Positions 24,527 through 36,500 of a DNA stretch of 64,000 nt are shown here, piece by piece. Under the pieces are notes generated by a model. The model saw only the letters and a program-made list of their open reading frames with translations, had not been told where the DNA came from and made no database searches. Origin of the DNA: Clitoria ternatea (taxonomy: Eukaryota > Streptophyta > Magnoliopsida > Fabales > Fabaceae); assembly GCA_037962975.1 (NCBI GenBank), contig CM075672.1, positions 129,752,001 through 129,816,000 on the forward strand, given 5' to 3'. The translations under genes and the position numbers were made by a program. How positions within the stretch are numbered: position 1 is the first letter of the stretch; each line of letters opens with the position of its first letter.

Positions 24527-26344
24527 CTTATCTCGCGTATACAACGACGTATATACATATGATTTCCTTTGAATATTGAAAGTAAAAAAGAATATTGTCT
24601 CTTAATATTTGTCCATAATGACAAAATAAATTTATAGAAATCATAAGTGATAAAAGATTACAGTATTAAAGTTTAACATTCACCTTGTTACAATTGTCCA
24701 ACTTGATATTGTAATAAGGTGAACTAAAATTAAATTATACCTCTATTACGACTGTGATCAATCATTTCCTAGCGCTCGAACCATAGTTTTTTTGGAATCC
24801 TACTCTTGCCATATCTCTTCACCCATCCGATTGAGGATAAGGTCACTTTACCCTCTTGTAATTACATTCTTTCATCCTGGACTGCTAGCTATATATCACA
24901 GCATTTATTTTGGACACAGAAATTCAAACAAGAAGGAGTGAGAAATAAAATATAATATCTTACAGATAAGACATAAGCATAAGAGTTTTCATAAACTAAT
25001 ATAATAATATCAGTCATAGTCTCATACATAACAATTATATTTTCATTCACAACCACCCACATAGAATGTCTCAATCACATGAATGTTATGTAATGTTTTT
25101 AATGCCACTATCTCATTCAATTTATGCATGTGGGCCCTTAAAGTTTTAATTTGTATTGGGCCAACCAGAAGTTTACATTGTTCCATAATTCCGGATAATA
25201 ATAACATAAATGCCTTGGCATATGAACAACTCAACTGGCATGGAAACACTTAGAGACTAGTCAGATTGAGAAGGTTTTTATTGTGAAAGTACCCAACACC
25301 AGGGAGCGACCCCAGGTCACCTGAAGCACCCTTTCACACCCTCTCATCCCAAGGCTCACAATTAAGCTTCCTCTAATGTATCCTCGGTTTCTATAATCCG
25401 TCCCCAGGCAATATCATATCTCATTTCTCTTTAATGATTCATGATGCATGAACTACTCGTATATTTGAGTTGGTTAAGACTTTTAGAAACTCAAGTATAA
25501 ATTATATCTTCAGGGCTTACAAATAACAACATAGTCACCCCGATAAACTACACATTTCCAAACTCTTAAACAAGTTCTGCCACACGCAGAAGAATCTCAG
25601 TACAATTTTCTTTATCATTTACAAATCAATATTATTATGATTTGAGTTTCAAAGTCTTAATATATATCCCAAACCTTCTTTAGAGCATTGATATAAAATT
25701 AATTTACTTTAGACATAAGTTTGAATTATCGATCTTTTTCCAGCTTTAATTATAATACTTGAAAAATATATAATAAAACACTTTTGAAATTAAAACTCTT
25801 ATTTTCAAAAGTTTAAAATGAAATATTATTGAAGTATCTTATTTCCATTTGAGAATCAAATATTTTCATATATATACATATATGAATATATTATTTTCAT
25901 AAAACAAATTTTTTTTCTTTATTTTTATAACTAAAAATTATTCTAAAATTTAATTAAATAATTTATTTTGAAAGAAAAGGGTAAGTTATAGAAATTATAT
26001 ACTTTTATTGAAAATTAAGAAAAATTTCTTAATAATAATTCTAAATAAATATTGAGAAATTATCAGAAATAATTTCTTTTAAAGTAATACTGTAAAGAGT
26101 AAGGAATAAGTATATTCTTACTGAGTTTTAGTTTCCCGTCATGTTTACTATATGCTCAAACTCCACATCACAAGATTATCAGTCACTCATCAATCACAAT
26201 CAAGTATTGTAATATCGTCAATCATAATCAAATATTATCAATCACCAATATTATCAATCATAATCAAATCAAATAAATGTCATTCATAAATATCATAATT
26301 TAAAGTTTAATAGTTATTTAATTTAATAAACTTAATTTCAAGCC

Positions 26345-26495
26345 CTTGTAGTTTATTCCTCGCATAGGTCTATACAAGTCTATATAATCCAATCCTTGCA
26401 TAGGTTTAGTTTAGTCCATATAGGTCATAATACTTCAAGTCCTTGCATAGGTTTAGTCTAGTTCGTATAGGTTATAAAAGTCCATATCCTTGCAT
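26345..26495. repeat. Tandem array, about 55-bp unit, three copies
   Basis: Units share 'ccttgcataggtttagtcta' followed by a 'tataggtcataa'-like tail. Confidence 0.7.
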
Positions 26496-26779
26496 ATGTA
26501 TTTCAGAGTAAGTTACACAAGATACTTAATTTAAAATTTATTATTTTAAAATAATAATATTATTAAATTTAAAAGGAGTAGGGGACTCCTCCCATTATTC
26601 TTATGTCTTTCCATATTATATTTTTATCTCACTCCCCCTTACCTGGAATTGCTACCAAAAGTAAATTCGCTCTGTGCCTCCGAGTTCTAAAAAAAATATT
26701 AATACTAATTTATTTCAGTATATGCATTTGATGAAAATTAAGATTACTATCAGAAATGATAATTAGTAATTATGCATAA

Positions 26780-27140
26780 TAATAGTAAATAGTAACGGTA
26801 AATAGTAAATCATCAATAGTAACGGTAAATAGTAATTTTTCAATAGTAACAATAAATAGTAAATTATGAATAGTAAATTTTGAATAGTAGTGGTAAATGA
26901 TAAATCATGAATAATAATAGTAAATAGTAAATTTTGAATAGAAGTAAATAGTAAATTTTAAATAGTAACAATAAATAGTAAATTTTGAATAGAAACAGTA
27001 AATAATAAATTTTAAATAGTAACAATAACTAATAAATTTTGAATAATAATGGTAAATGATAAATTTTGAATAATAACAGTAAATGGTAAATTGTGAATAG
27101 TAATAGTAAATAGTGAATAGTAACAGTAAATCATAAAAAT
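26780..27140. repeat. Minisatellite of 'gtaaatagtaaatttt..aatagtaac' type
   Basis: More than a dozen imperfect units built from 'aatagtaacagtaaatagta' and close variants. C is nearly absent. Confidence 0.85.
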
Positions 27141-27389
27141 AACACAGTGGTAATTTATTTTTACTATAGTAACTTATTCATGATAGTAATAGCATATTAA
27201 TAGTTTACGAGTGCTAAAAAGAATAATCTAGATAATCATAAAAAGAATATAGAAGAAAGATATTATTACCTTACACCTCCGGCAGAACCTCTTTTTACCA
27301 AAAGAATTTACTCCTCACTAATTTTTTACGCACTATCTCTCTAGATTCTCTTTCTAATTTTTTGTGTGGAAATGTTGTAAATGAGCCAT

Positions 27390-27398
27390 CTATTTATA
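27390..27398 (-). promoter_or_regulatory. LTR TATA box
   Basis: TATAAATAG on the - strand, within CCTATAAATAGATGG, with the 33-bp repeats just upstream. Confidence 0.5.
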
Positions 27399-27431
27399 GG
27401 AAGAGAATTTTACTATTTAAGATTACTTAAT

Positions 27432-27573
27432 TATTTATTTTACTATTCATGATGTAAGTATTTACCAACCAGTCACTATTCATGATGTAAGTATTTACCC
27501 ACCGGTTACTATTCATGATATAAGTATTTACCAACCGGTCACTATTCATGATGTAAGTATTTATGTGTTTCGT
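27432..27573. repeat. 33-bp tandem repeats upstream of the TATA box
   Basis: Four units of 'actattcatgatgtaagtat' followed by 'ttaccaaccggtc', spaced about 33-35 bp. They end about 35 bp from the TATA box, in the position of promoter or enhancer repeats (inference). Confidence 0.8.
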
Positions 27574-27844
27574 GTCTCTTGATATTTGTCCTCAAATTAT
27601 TAGGTCTCACCTGTCTTTCGAACATTATAGATTATTTTTATTTAGAAAATATATCGACTATATCTTGGTTACAGTAATATTTAGATTGAAGAGTAAATAA
27701 TGTATTTCTTATTTTATCACTCATAACCGAAGCAACAATAAGTTGAAAAGGTGTTTAATCTAAAAAGTAAAACGGTACTTGACCGATACTTATAATAATA
27801 ATAATATTAGTAAATAATAATAACGAGAACAATAACAACAACAA

Positions 27845-28012
27845 CAATAAGGCGGTAGAGCCGACCATTATAATTGAGATAAATAGAAATGAAATAAAAG
27901 GAAAATTAATGCGAAGGGTAAGGCGACAAAGCCGACCATTATATTTAATAATATAAATAACAAAAATTAAATAAAGAAAAATTACTGAGAATAAGACGGT
28001 AGAGCTGACCAT
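27845..28012. repeat. Minisatellite with 'gcggtagagccgaccattat' unit, left part
   Basis: Units of about 60-80 bp with a conserved 20-bp head and an A-rich tail ('aaattaaataaaag'). The array is split by the solo LTR and resumes at 31570. Confidence 0.8.
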
Positions 28013-28388
28013 TGTGACGCCCCAAAATAGGGGTAAATTTTTTACGATTTAAAACAATTAAAGGATGGAAGAGATCGCGAGATGAAAACTTTGACAAGTA
28101 ATCCTCGGACCTAATTTAATAACCTATCTCATATATGAAGATATGAGAAGGTGAACAATTAAGTCAAAGAGTGAACCTTGGATGATTTATCTCATGATCA
28201 TCAACAAGGAGTAGCGGAAGTGTACAATTACATTAAGGAAATGAAGGGAAGTGGTAGAAGGTCAAAGGATGGTCTCTCGATTTGATAAAATGTATTAATT
28301 ATGCGTGTGGGGTGTTGTACGATCATATTATAGTCAAACAATACCAATGATATCCCAAGATAGAGGAAAAATATGAAAAACAGGGTCA

Positions 28389-28636
28389 TGAATCGATTCA
28401 AACACCCTATGAATCGATTCAAATGATTCTGGAATGCAAAACAGTGAAAACAGGACCCCTTGAATCGATTCAAGCTCGTATGAATCGATTCAGACGCTTC
28501 TGGAACTCAAAATTATGCAAATAGAGGTTCTTGAATCGATTCAAGATCATATGAATCGATTCAGGCCTTCCTGGAACCAAAAACAGTGAAAACAGCAGCC
28601 CTCGAATCGATTCAGAGATCCTCGAATCGATTCGAG
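28389..28636 (-). repeat. Array of paired TGAATCGATTCA palindromes in the LTR leader
   Basis: Four pairs: 28389/28410, 28461/28481, 28532/28552 and 28602/28622. Within each pair the words start 20-21 bp apart; pairs repeat every 70-72 bp. Pairs one to three use TGAATCGATTCA; pair four has TCGAATCGATTC variants. The array lies about 0.4 kb from the 3' end of the LTR, matching the place of the 11802-12316 array in the related LTR. Confidence 0.9.
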
Positions 28637-29730
28637 ACAGCACAGTTGTTGTTTTATGCAGAAAAAGCCTTATTTTTGAACTTCTAACCCCCTAACTTTT
28701 TCATATCAACTCCAAACGCTACCAAATTTTGACACCAACTAAAATACATCAATTGTGACGTGTGGCCACCGGCCTCACCCAAAAATTCTCAAAAATGAGG
28801 AACTTATGCAAATAAATGCGTTTAGTCCATTCCTGAGCCTTTTTGGGTAACTTAGGGGTCTATTCTCAACGGAATTGACCCGTTCCAGTTTCTACAAGTC
28901 ACAAATCATGTATTTAAGCTATTGAAACCACCACACACTACCCAAAACTCATAAAACTCATTTTGACCCTACTAGTTCCTTACTTATGCATAACAATCAT
29001 GAAATATCATCAATTATACAGCACATAAAGTCATCATTCACAATTCTCATCATTTGATCATCAAGTGAGCAAAATTCAAGAACTCACACATTAGCGTCTT
29101 ACATCACCAGGGTCATAACTGAAAATTGGTCTTATATATGGGTTCCAATTTTCACACATGACCTACATAATCATTATACATCATTCATACCAATTCATGG
29201 CTATACAAAATATGCAGAATACTATATACATTACAAACATTCTACACAAACCATAAAATCAAAATGTTGCCGGCCAAGGCATTCTTTACCAAAAAGAGGC
29301 TTCCTTCATACTTCTCCTCCACAAACAGCTCCAAAGCAAAACCTACAACACAGGAGCTAACAAGATATACCACAAGGAGAGTGAGTATACTTTCTCAATG
29401 ACGAAAATCTAACATTTATGATAATATATATATAAATGCAATATAAACATCATCTATAAAAACTTCAATCCACACTAAATCGTCAAATATCAATTTACTA
29501 AACATAGTCATATATGTATCCCTTTTTAATTTACAAGAAGCAAATCGTCCACTAACCCATTAACAGTTGGGTTCAAAAGTAAGTTCCATTTAGCCTTCAC
29601 ACAATTCACTCATCATGATGTCATTTTTATGCCATGTTCATATAACTCACACACATGCTAATGTTTCAAAATGCATAAGTACAAATCTGGTTATTATTTC
29701 AACAGAGATCTCATTCACTTAGATTAACAT

Positions 29731-30190
29731 CATCACTCCAGGATACACCCTTCGTGGTACCCCGCAAGGTGATATATTCATCAATCATATCATTATCATA
29801 ACTCCGGGACTTAAACCCTTCGTGGCACCTCACAAGGTGTTATATTCATCAATCATATTATTATCATCACTCTGGGACTTATTCCCTTCATGGCACCTCA
29901 CAAGGTGTTATAATCATCAATCATATTATTATCATCACTCCGGGACTTATACCCTTTGTGGCACCTCACAAGGTGTTATATTCATCAATCATATTATTAT
30001 CATCACTCCGGGACTTATACCCTTCGTGGCACCTCACAAGGTGTTATATTTACTAATCAAACCATCTTCCTCACTCAGGGTCATACCTGTCGTGGCACCC
30101 CGCAAGGTGATATATTTATCAATTAAACCATCATCATCACTTCGGGTCATACCCGTCGTGGCACCCTGCAAGGTGATATATTTATCAATA
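29731..30190. repeat. Tandem array inside the solo LTR, about 66-70-bp unit
   Basis: Seven units sharing 'gggacttatacccttcgtgg' then 'cacctcacaaggtg' and 'atattcatcaatcat'. The word CACCTCACAAGGTG is partly self-complementary. The 124-codon frame across it (29822-30196) is a repeat artefact. Confidence 0.85.
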
Positions 30191-31569
30191 TCATAACATA
30201 ATCGTCACATGACATACCATTCAGAGCCTAAAAATGTCTCAATCCATAATCAATCATTTTAGGCACCAAAATTCAATTTCTTATCACAATCTCATGATAT
30301 TACTTTCATTCTAGTAAAACATGCCATATTACATCACCATATACATTATCAACATACATGTTCTCATACATTTAGAAAATATACCCCCTCTCCTACCTTA
30401 AGAGAAGTAGTGGTTAACGTGGTCCGAAGGTCCCGCCTCGTCGATGGGGTTATTCCCTACATTCCAACACATACCACACAATTATTCTCAATCTCAAACC
30501 ACCATAACCACCATAGGTTTGGTGTTCAAGTTCACTATCTAGGCATTTATAGCCACACCCATAAATGGATTCTTACTCCAATATCCTTAAATCATCATCA
30601 ATGGCCATTATTCATCATAAATAACATACCTCATCAATAATAGACACACTTCCACTCATATTTCATATTTCCCCCAAAATTTATGAAGTAAGGGTTACTT
30701 AAAACCCAACAACCATCATCAATGTCCATCTTCTCCCATCATATTAAGTGCCATTTTTATATACCACAATGTGCCCTTTTAAAACTCATATTAAATGGAA
30801 CCTACCTTAGGGTTTCTAACCATAAATGTCTCTCTTAACATAACCCATATGCATTAACTCTCTCCCAATAACCAATACACAAAACCTAGAGCTTAAAGCT
30901 CATGAAAATGAAGAGAAATTCTTACCTCAAATCAAAAGAAATGAGCTCCTAAAGTGGGTGAGAGAGAGAACACGAAAATGGAGAGGGAGAAAGGAAGAGA
31001 AAGAGCCCCAAGTTCCAAGCTCCAAACGAAAATGGAAGGAAGAAAATGGCACACACCACACTTGTGAATTCTTGAAGAGAAGGGAGAAGAAAATGATGAG
31101 TGAGAGATGAAGAGATGAAGAAGTGAAGGAGAAGTAAAGATAAAAATGAAGGAATGAAGTATGTTTTTTTTTCCTTTTTCTCAGCAATTCACGTGAATAA
31201 GAAGGGGAAAATGAGGCTTTTGCTTTATTTTTAATCCTTTTCATTAAAACTTCATCGTTTTTCCATAAACAGGTTCTCTATTTGGGCTCAATACTTCCTC
31301 TAAAAACTTTGTCGAACACATATTCGGATTCCCAATAATTTTATCTACAGCCCTGACCAACGGCATCTCAATCGAAGATACTTGGTCTGACACTCATATT
31401 CTATCCAGGTCAGTTTTTGACTTATTCGGTCTCCATAATTCACTTATGATTTCTAAGAGTCTTGATTAAATCATTTCAAGAATTTTGGGATATTAATTAG
31501 CCCATATTTAATTATTCAACATTTATTTTCCTAATTTAACTTCATACTTTAAAAATTCGGGGTGTTACA

Positions 31570-31728
31570 ACCATTATGTTCAATAAAATAAATGACAGAA
31601 ATTAAATAAAAGAAAATACTGAGAGTGGTGGCAGAGCCGACTATTATGCTCAATAATACTAGTAACAGAAGTCGAATAAAAGAAAACTGTTAAAAGGGGC
31701 AGCGGAGCCGACCATTATGCTCGATAGT
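31570..31728. repeat. Minisatellite, right part
   Basis: Continuation of the 27845-28012 array, with two further 'gccgac(c/t)attatgctc' heads near 31635 and 31706. Confidence 0.8.
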
Positions 31729-31729
31729 A

Positions 31730-31797
<68 letters not shown>

Positions 31798-31816
31798 CAA
31801 CAACAACAACAACAAC
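31729..31816. repeat. (AAT)n then (AAC)n microsatellite
   Basis: About 21 AAT units followed by about eight AAC units. The Tyr/Cys-run frame on the - strand here is an artefact. Confidence 0.95.
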
Positions 31817-33404
31817 AGTGATATAGGTGGTGGTAATAATAAATTCTTGATTTCATTTTCTTAAGTATCAGGGTTAACGCGTTGAGAACAAATATGACGA
31901 TATGAATGATAATCCATACTTCAAAATAACTATTATAGACATTTAAACATAACATGAATTTACATCCACGTGCCCGTCTATCCTTATATCCCAATTTATG
32001 CTTATATCCCCATTTATCATGTGAATATTGAAAAATTATGGTACAAAAATAGAGGCAAGGAGTTTTATATTGGTCTGAAGAAATTATTAGATGATTAAGG
32101 TTGTTTGGAGATGGCAAGGATTCCACATTCTAGGGGGAAGGTGAAAATCATAATCGGTGTAAATAATAATTTCTCACCCATTCATTATTCAAATCGGTGT
32201 AAAAGTTATTATTTATTTATAAAATTATCACTGCGTCATTTTTTATACCGGCCACATTACAATTGGTGTAAAAAGCCCGATGAGAAAAGTCATTTATTGA
32301 ATTTTAAATTTTTATTAATAATATATTTATTGAATTTGAAAATAAATATATTGAATATTTAATATTTTTTATTAAAATATATTTAATAAATATATAATAA
32401 TTTTTAAATATATTATGATTATTATATTTAAAAAATATATAATATAAATTTATATTTTATCATACATTTACCTCATCCATGTTATTATATAAACTAACAA
32501 AAAAATATCAATTACTATTATATACATAATGAGTGAGTTTGTTTAAGCTTATTTTAATAAAAAAATATTTTTTAATTAAAAAATTGCTTAATGTAATTTT
32601 TTAGATATTTGTATAAACTTTTTTTTTAAAAAAACAATGAGTTTGTTTGTTTAAACTTATTTTAAAAGATAAGTCCTTTTTTAATTAAAAGTAGTACTTA
32701 TTTTAAATTTTTATGTGTTTGTTTAAAATTTTAAAAATAAGTACAAGCAAAACATTTTAAAAAACAACTTTAATTTGCTTACAAAAAAAGTACTTATGAA
32801 AAAAAGTGTTTTTTAAAAAGAACTTAAAAATAAACTTAAATAAATGGATCCAATAGCTCAAAAAGAAGAAGAAGCTAAAGATAACTTATTTGAAGAAACT
32901 ACTTTGAACAACTTCTCTAAATATGTTATTAAAAAATCTAAAATAATATATGGACTTATTTATGAAAAAAAACTTTTTATATGTGTAACTAAATAGACTA
33001 GATTTTTTAATATTTATTTTTTTATAAAAATTGTCTATAAATAAATCACTTATTAAAAATTATTTAATTTTAAGTTTAAATAAATTAGCTCAATAGTTAT
33101 TGTTTTTATATATAAATGAAGTTGTGGTCTAATGTATGAATAGTTATTCCTTTATGTATTGGGTTATGAATATCAAATTTTCTTAGAAACATTATTTAAA
33201 TTTTAATTATGCTTATTATTAACTATTTGACATGTAAAAAATTAAAAAAAAAGAATAACATTTTTGACAAAAAAACAAACATAGGCATAACATTACCTCG
33301 CCGCACTTATCATCGTCATTGGCGGCGCCATCAGAAACCCTCCCCTTCACTGAATCCCAGTGTACTAATACCATCGATAAAATGAACACAGTAATATCAT
33401 AACA
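31817..33404. other. AT-rich upstream region of the topoisomerase gene
   Basis: No gene. It includes 'cggtgtaaa' words near 32155, 32192 and 32264, and nested foldback ends at 32530-33095. The last 100 bp (from about 33295) are less AT-rich and probably hold the promoter-proximal and 5' untranslated region. No clear TATA box was assigned. Confidence 0.4.
32530..33095. repeat. Possible nested foldback/MITE pair
   Basis: 'gagtttgtttaagcttattt' near 32532 has an inverted partner near 33060-33090. A second 'gtttgtttaaacttatttta' near 32644 has one near 32820-32850. The arms are imperfect and the target duplications unclear. Confidence 0.4.
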
Positions 33405-33527
33405 ATGATTCAACTTCAAAGGAGCTTGTTCTCCACCACCACCACCACCACCACCATCACCACTTCCGTTCCTTCCTTCACTTTCTCTTCTCCCTCAATA
33501 CACCATCACTCTCTTCGCCACTTCATG
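33405..33527 (+). CDS. Topoisomerase exon 1 (residues 1-41)
   Basis: First ATG of the joined frame. A CCA/ACC trinucleotide run encodes seven threonines. Arg, Ser and Thr are frequent and acidic residues absent, which suits an organellar transit peptide. Phase 0 donor ATG|GTCACT. Confidence 0.8.
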
Positions 33528-36500
33528 GTCACTCTCTTCCCCCTTTTACTATTTCCCAAACCAAAAATTTTCCACAATTTTCTTTTTAACTTTTTCGTTC
33601 ATCACTTTATCATTGCTACAATAACTTAATCATGTTTTGGTGTCGCAGTTGCAGTTCAGGGCGATTCAGAATCCTCCCAACGCGAATATAGGCATTGGCA
33701 TTGAAAGCGTTCAATGGCGAAAGTGTTTGGTTTTACTTCCTAGGGTTACAGCGATGACTAACTTTCGTTGTTCTCTCGGTGGCATTAGCAATGCTTCTTC
33801 TAGGTGTGCCGTTTTGAGGTCCACCACGTCGTTTAGTGATTTCGGTTTTTGGTTTGGTGTTGGAAGGGGTTTGGTTAGCGATGGGGTTTTCTCGAGGGGG
33901 TTTTCGTCTCGTGTTTCGGATGGTAAGCAAAAGAAGAGGGTGAAAAGTTTCGTTGTTCGCGGAAAGGATAAGGATGAGAGTGGTGTTGATGCTGTGTGTA
34001 AAGAGGATAGCAATGTGGCTTCTGGGAAGAGTTTGGGTGCCGAAGAGGAATCGAAAATGGTGAAGAAGAGAACTGTGAAAAAGCAGACACGGAGTAAGAA
34101 AGATGGTAATGTTGCTGCCAGTAGTTCGTCGAAAGGGGATAATGACTCCGAAGTTTCTAGAAAATCTTCCAAAGGGAAGAAGAGAGTCTCAAAGGTTGGT
34201 AATTTGTGATTTTCATTTAAGGAAAATAATTGAGGCTTTTCTGAATTGTAGGAATGCAGTTTAGAATTAGAGGATAAAGTGCATTATTAACTGCTAATTT
34301 GAATCAATTGTTGTGATCCATCATTTATCTTGCATTTGCATGTATCTATTTGCAATTACCACCACATTCTTGGACTTTAGGGGAGGCAGATTCAAGCAAA
34401 CTATTGTGTTGGTAGTATAGATGGTTGAAGTAATCATACCTGTGATGTGATGCTGCCTAAGTGGTGGTTGTCTTCTTGTAACTGTCATATATGCATACAT
34501 ATTCATGTTTGAATACTACAAGGGGCACTTTGAGTACTTTTAGTTGCTTCATTTTCTGTTTCACTTTTATTATTTTATGCTGACACAAATCAAAATACCA
34601 TAATAATTAGATAAATTTATGTATTTTATTAGGTTTATAATGACTCATGCTTATTTTTAATTAAAACATTAATTCGCTCTTGTTAGTTGTTGGTTAAGAT
34701 CATTAATTTGCATAACTTTGTATGTTGTATTATGGCTTTTTTCTGTTGTATGTAGTTCAAAATTTGCTGTATTCCATGTTCATGTTGAATTGTGTACTTC
34801 TCCTGTTTGCGTCCTGTGTTGTACCCGTGCTTGCTAGAATGGCACTAACATTGTGTATATTCAGAAGAGTTTGGGTGGGAGTGCTTTTGAAGGAATACCG
34901 GATAATTCTATTTCTGTGAAGGATGAGTTGAAGAAGAATTGGAACTCTAGTCAATACGAAGAGGCAAAACCCCTTGGCAAATTTACACACAAGCCTCTAT
35001 ATCCTGCTTCTGGAAAGTCTGTGGTGGTTGTGGAGTCTGTCACAAAGGCGAAGGTTATTAAGGGATACCTTGGTGATATGTATGAAGTCTTGCCAAGTTA
35101 TGGTCATGTGAGGGATTTGGCTGCAAGGTCTGGATCAGTGCGACCTGATGATGATTTTAGTATGGTGTGGGAGGTTCCGTCGCCTGCCTGGACTCATCTG
35201 AAGAGCATCAAGGTTGCACTGAACGGGTACATTTTCTCGTCCCTTGCACCATTTGCTACTGTTTTCTGAAGCATTGGATGGCCTACTAGTATAATGATGA
35301 TTCTGTGCTTGCTTGTGTGTTTTTCATTACAATTACATAAAATCTATATGGAGTTATTCAATAATCAATATGTTATTAGAGTAATGCTGATATTTGATGA
35401 TTACTTGTGTCAGGTTGTTTCTGTTCAATGTTGTTGTTATGCATGAGTGTCTGACAATGTTTGCCCTGCTTAATTCATTTTACATTATTCCACAGAGCAG
35501 AAAACCTTATTATTGCATCCGATCCTGATCGGGAGGGAGAGGCTATTGCTTGGCACATCATTGAGATGTTACACCAACAGGGTGCTCTACAGGATAATAT
35601 TTCTTTAGCAAGGGTAGTCTTTCATGAAATAACTGAACAGTCTATAAAAGGTGCTCTACAAACACCACGAGAGATCGATGTGAATTTGGTTCATGCATAC
35701 CTTTCACGGAGGGCTCTTGATTACTTGATTGGGTTTAACATTTCACCATTACTATGGAGGAAGTTACCAGGTTGCCAATCAGCAGGAAGAGTTCAATCTG
35801 CTGCACTTTCTCTTATATGTGATAGAGAAATGGAAATTGATGAATTTAAACCGAAGGAGTATTGGTCTGTGGAGGTTCAATTTAAAAGGAAAGAGCTGGG
35901 ATCTAACAAGTACATTACTTTTCCTGCTCACCTGACCCATTATGATTCAAAAAAGTTGAATCAATTTTCAATTACTTCTGATACTGAGGCAAGTGATATT
36001 GAAAGCAAAATAAACTCAGCAGATTTTAAGGTTATTAGCTTAAAAAGAAGCAAAATTCGAAGAAATCCTCCAACACCTTATATAACATCAACACTTCAGC
36101 AAGATGCTGCAAACAAGTTACATTTCACAGCAAATCACACAATGAAGGTACTAGAATTGTTATTTATTCCTATTCTATTCCTTACCTTTTTTTTGGTTTG
36201 ATATACCCTATTCCTTACTTATTCACTGCTTTAATGAATAATATTTGCTTTCTGAGTGCAGCTTGCACAGAAACTCTATGAGGGAGTTGAACTGTCTGAC
36301 AGTGTAGCAGTGGGGCTGATAACATATATCAGAACGGATGGACTTCATGTAGGTATCAATTTGGTTGAATGCTGTGAAATTTGAACTACTCTAGATGCAT
36401 TGTATATCCAGATATCATTAACTTGTCCACAAAAGTTGCCCATACCATCTCAAAATATTCACCTCTTTTTTTATCCCTCTTCCTTATTGGTTTTCTTTTA

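Larger units (their letters stand above)
24433..28007 (-). repeat. Long LTR-type region with its own TATA box and tandem arrays
   Basis: On the + strand it begins TGTAACACCCCC, which reads on the - strand as the LTR ending GGGGGTGTTACA. The - strand TATA box at 27398-27390 fixes the likely direction and would give a leader of nearly 3 kb, as in the other long LTRs here. Upstream of the TATA box (higher coordinates) is a 33-bp tandem array and then a minisatellite that continues beyond the inserted solo LTR. No coding region is present; the frames at 24889-25249 and 27755-28012 are not supported as genes. The far edge is unclear. Confidence 0.5.
28008..31574 (-). mobile_element. Solo LTR with perfect 5-bp target duplication
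   Basis: ACCAT at 28008-28012 and ACCAT at 31570-31574 flank a 3557-bp unit (28013-31569). On the - strand it starts TGTAACACCCCG and ends GGGGCGTCACA. It has no internal domain, so it is a solo LTR left by LTR-LTR recombination. It is related over long stretches to the + strand LTR at 8784-12638. It carries its own palindrome array (28389-28636) and a 66-70-bp tandem array (29731-30190). Frames inside it are leader or tandem-repeat artefacts. Confidence 0.85.

Noticed and set aside
29731..30190. Regularly spaced repeats resembling a CRISPR array
   Set aside because: The whole unit repeats, without unique spacers, and the locus is a plant LTR.
29822..30196. 124-codon + strand frame
   Set aside because: Period-length reading of the tandem array in the solo LTR; no start context or domain.
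31659..32126. 155-codon - strand frame with Cys and Tyr runs
   Set aside because: It is the (AAT)n/(AAC)n microsatellite read in one frame; no domain and no conservation signal.
32150..32290. Possible CACTA (En/Spm) subterminal repeats 'cggtgtaaa'
   Set aside because: Three words only; no CACTA terminus, 3-bp target duplication or transposase was found.
33711..34172. 153-codon - strand frame
   Set aside because: Shadow of topoisomerase exon 2; its existence reflects codon composition on the other strand.
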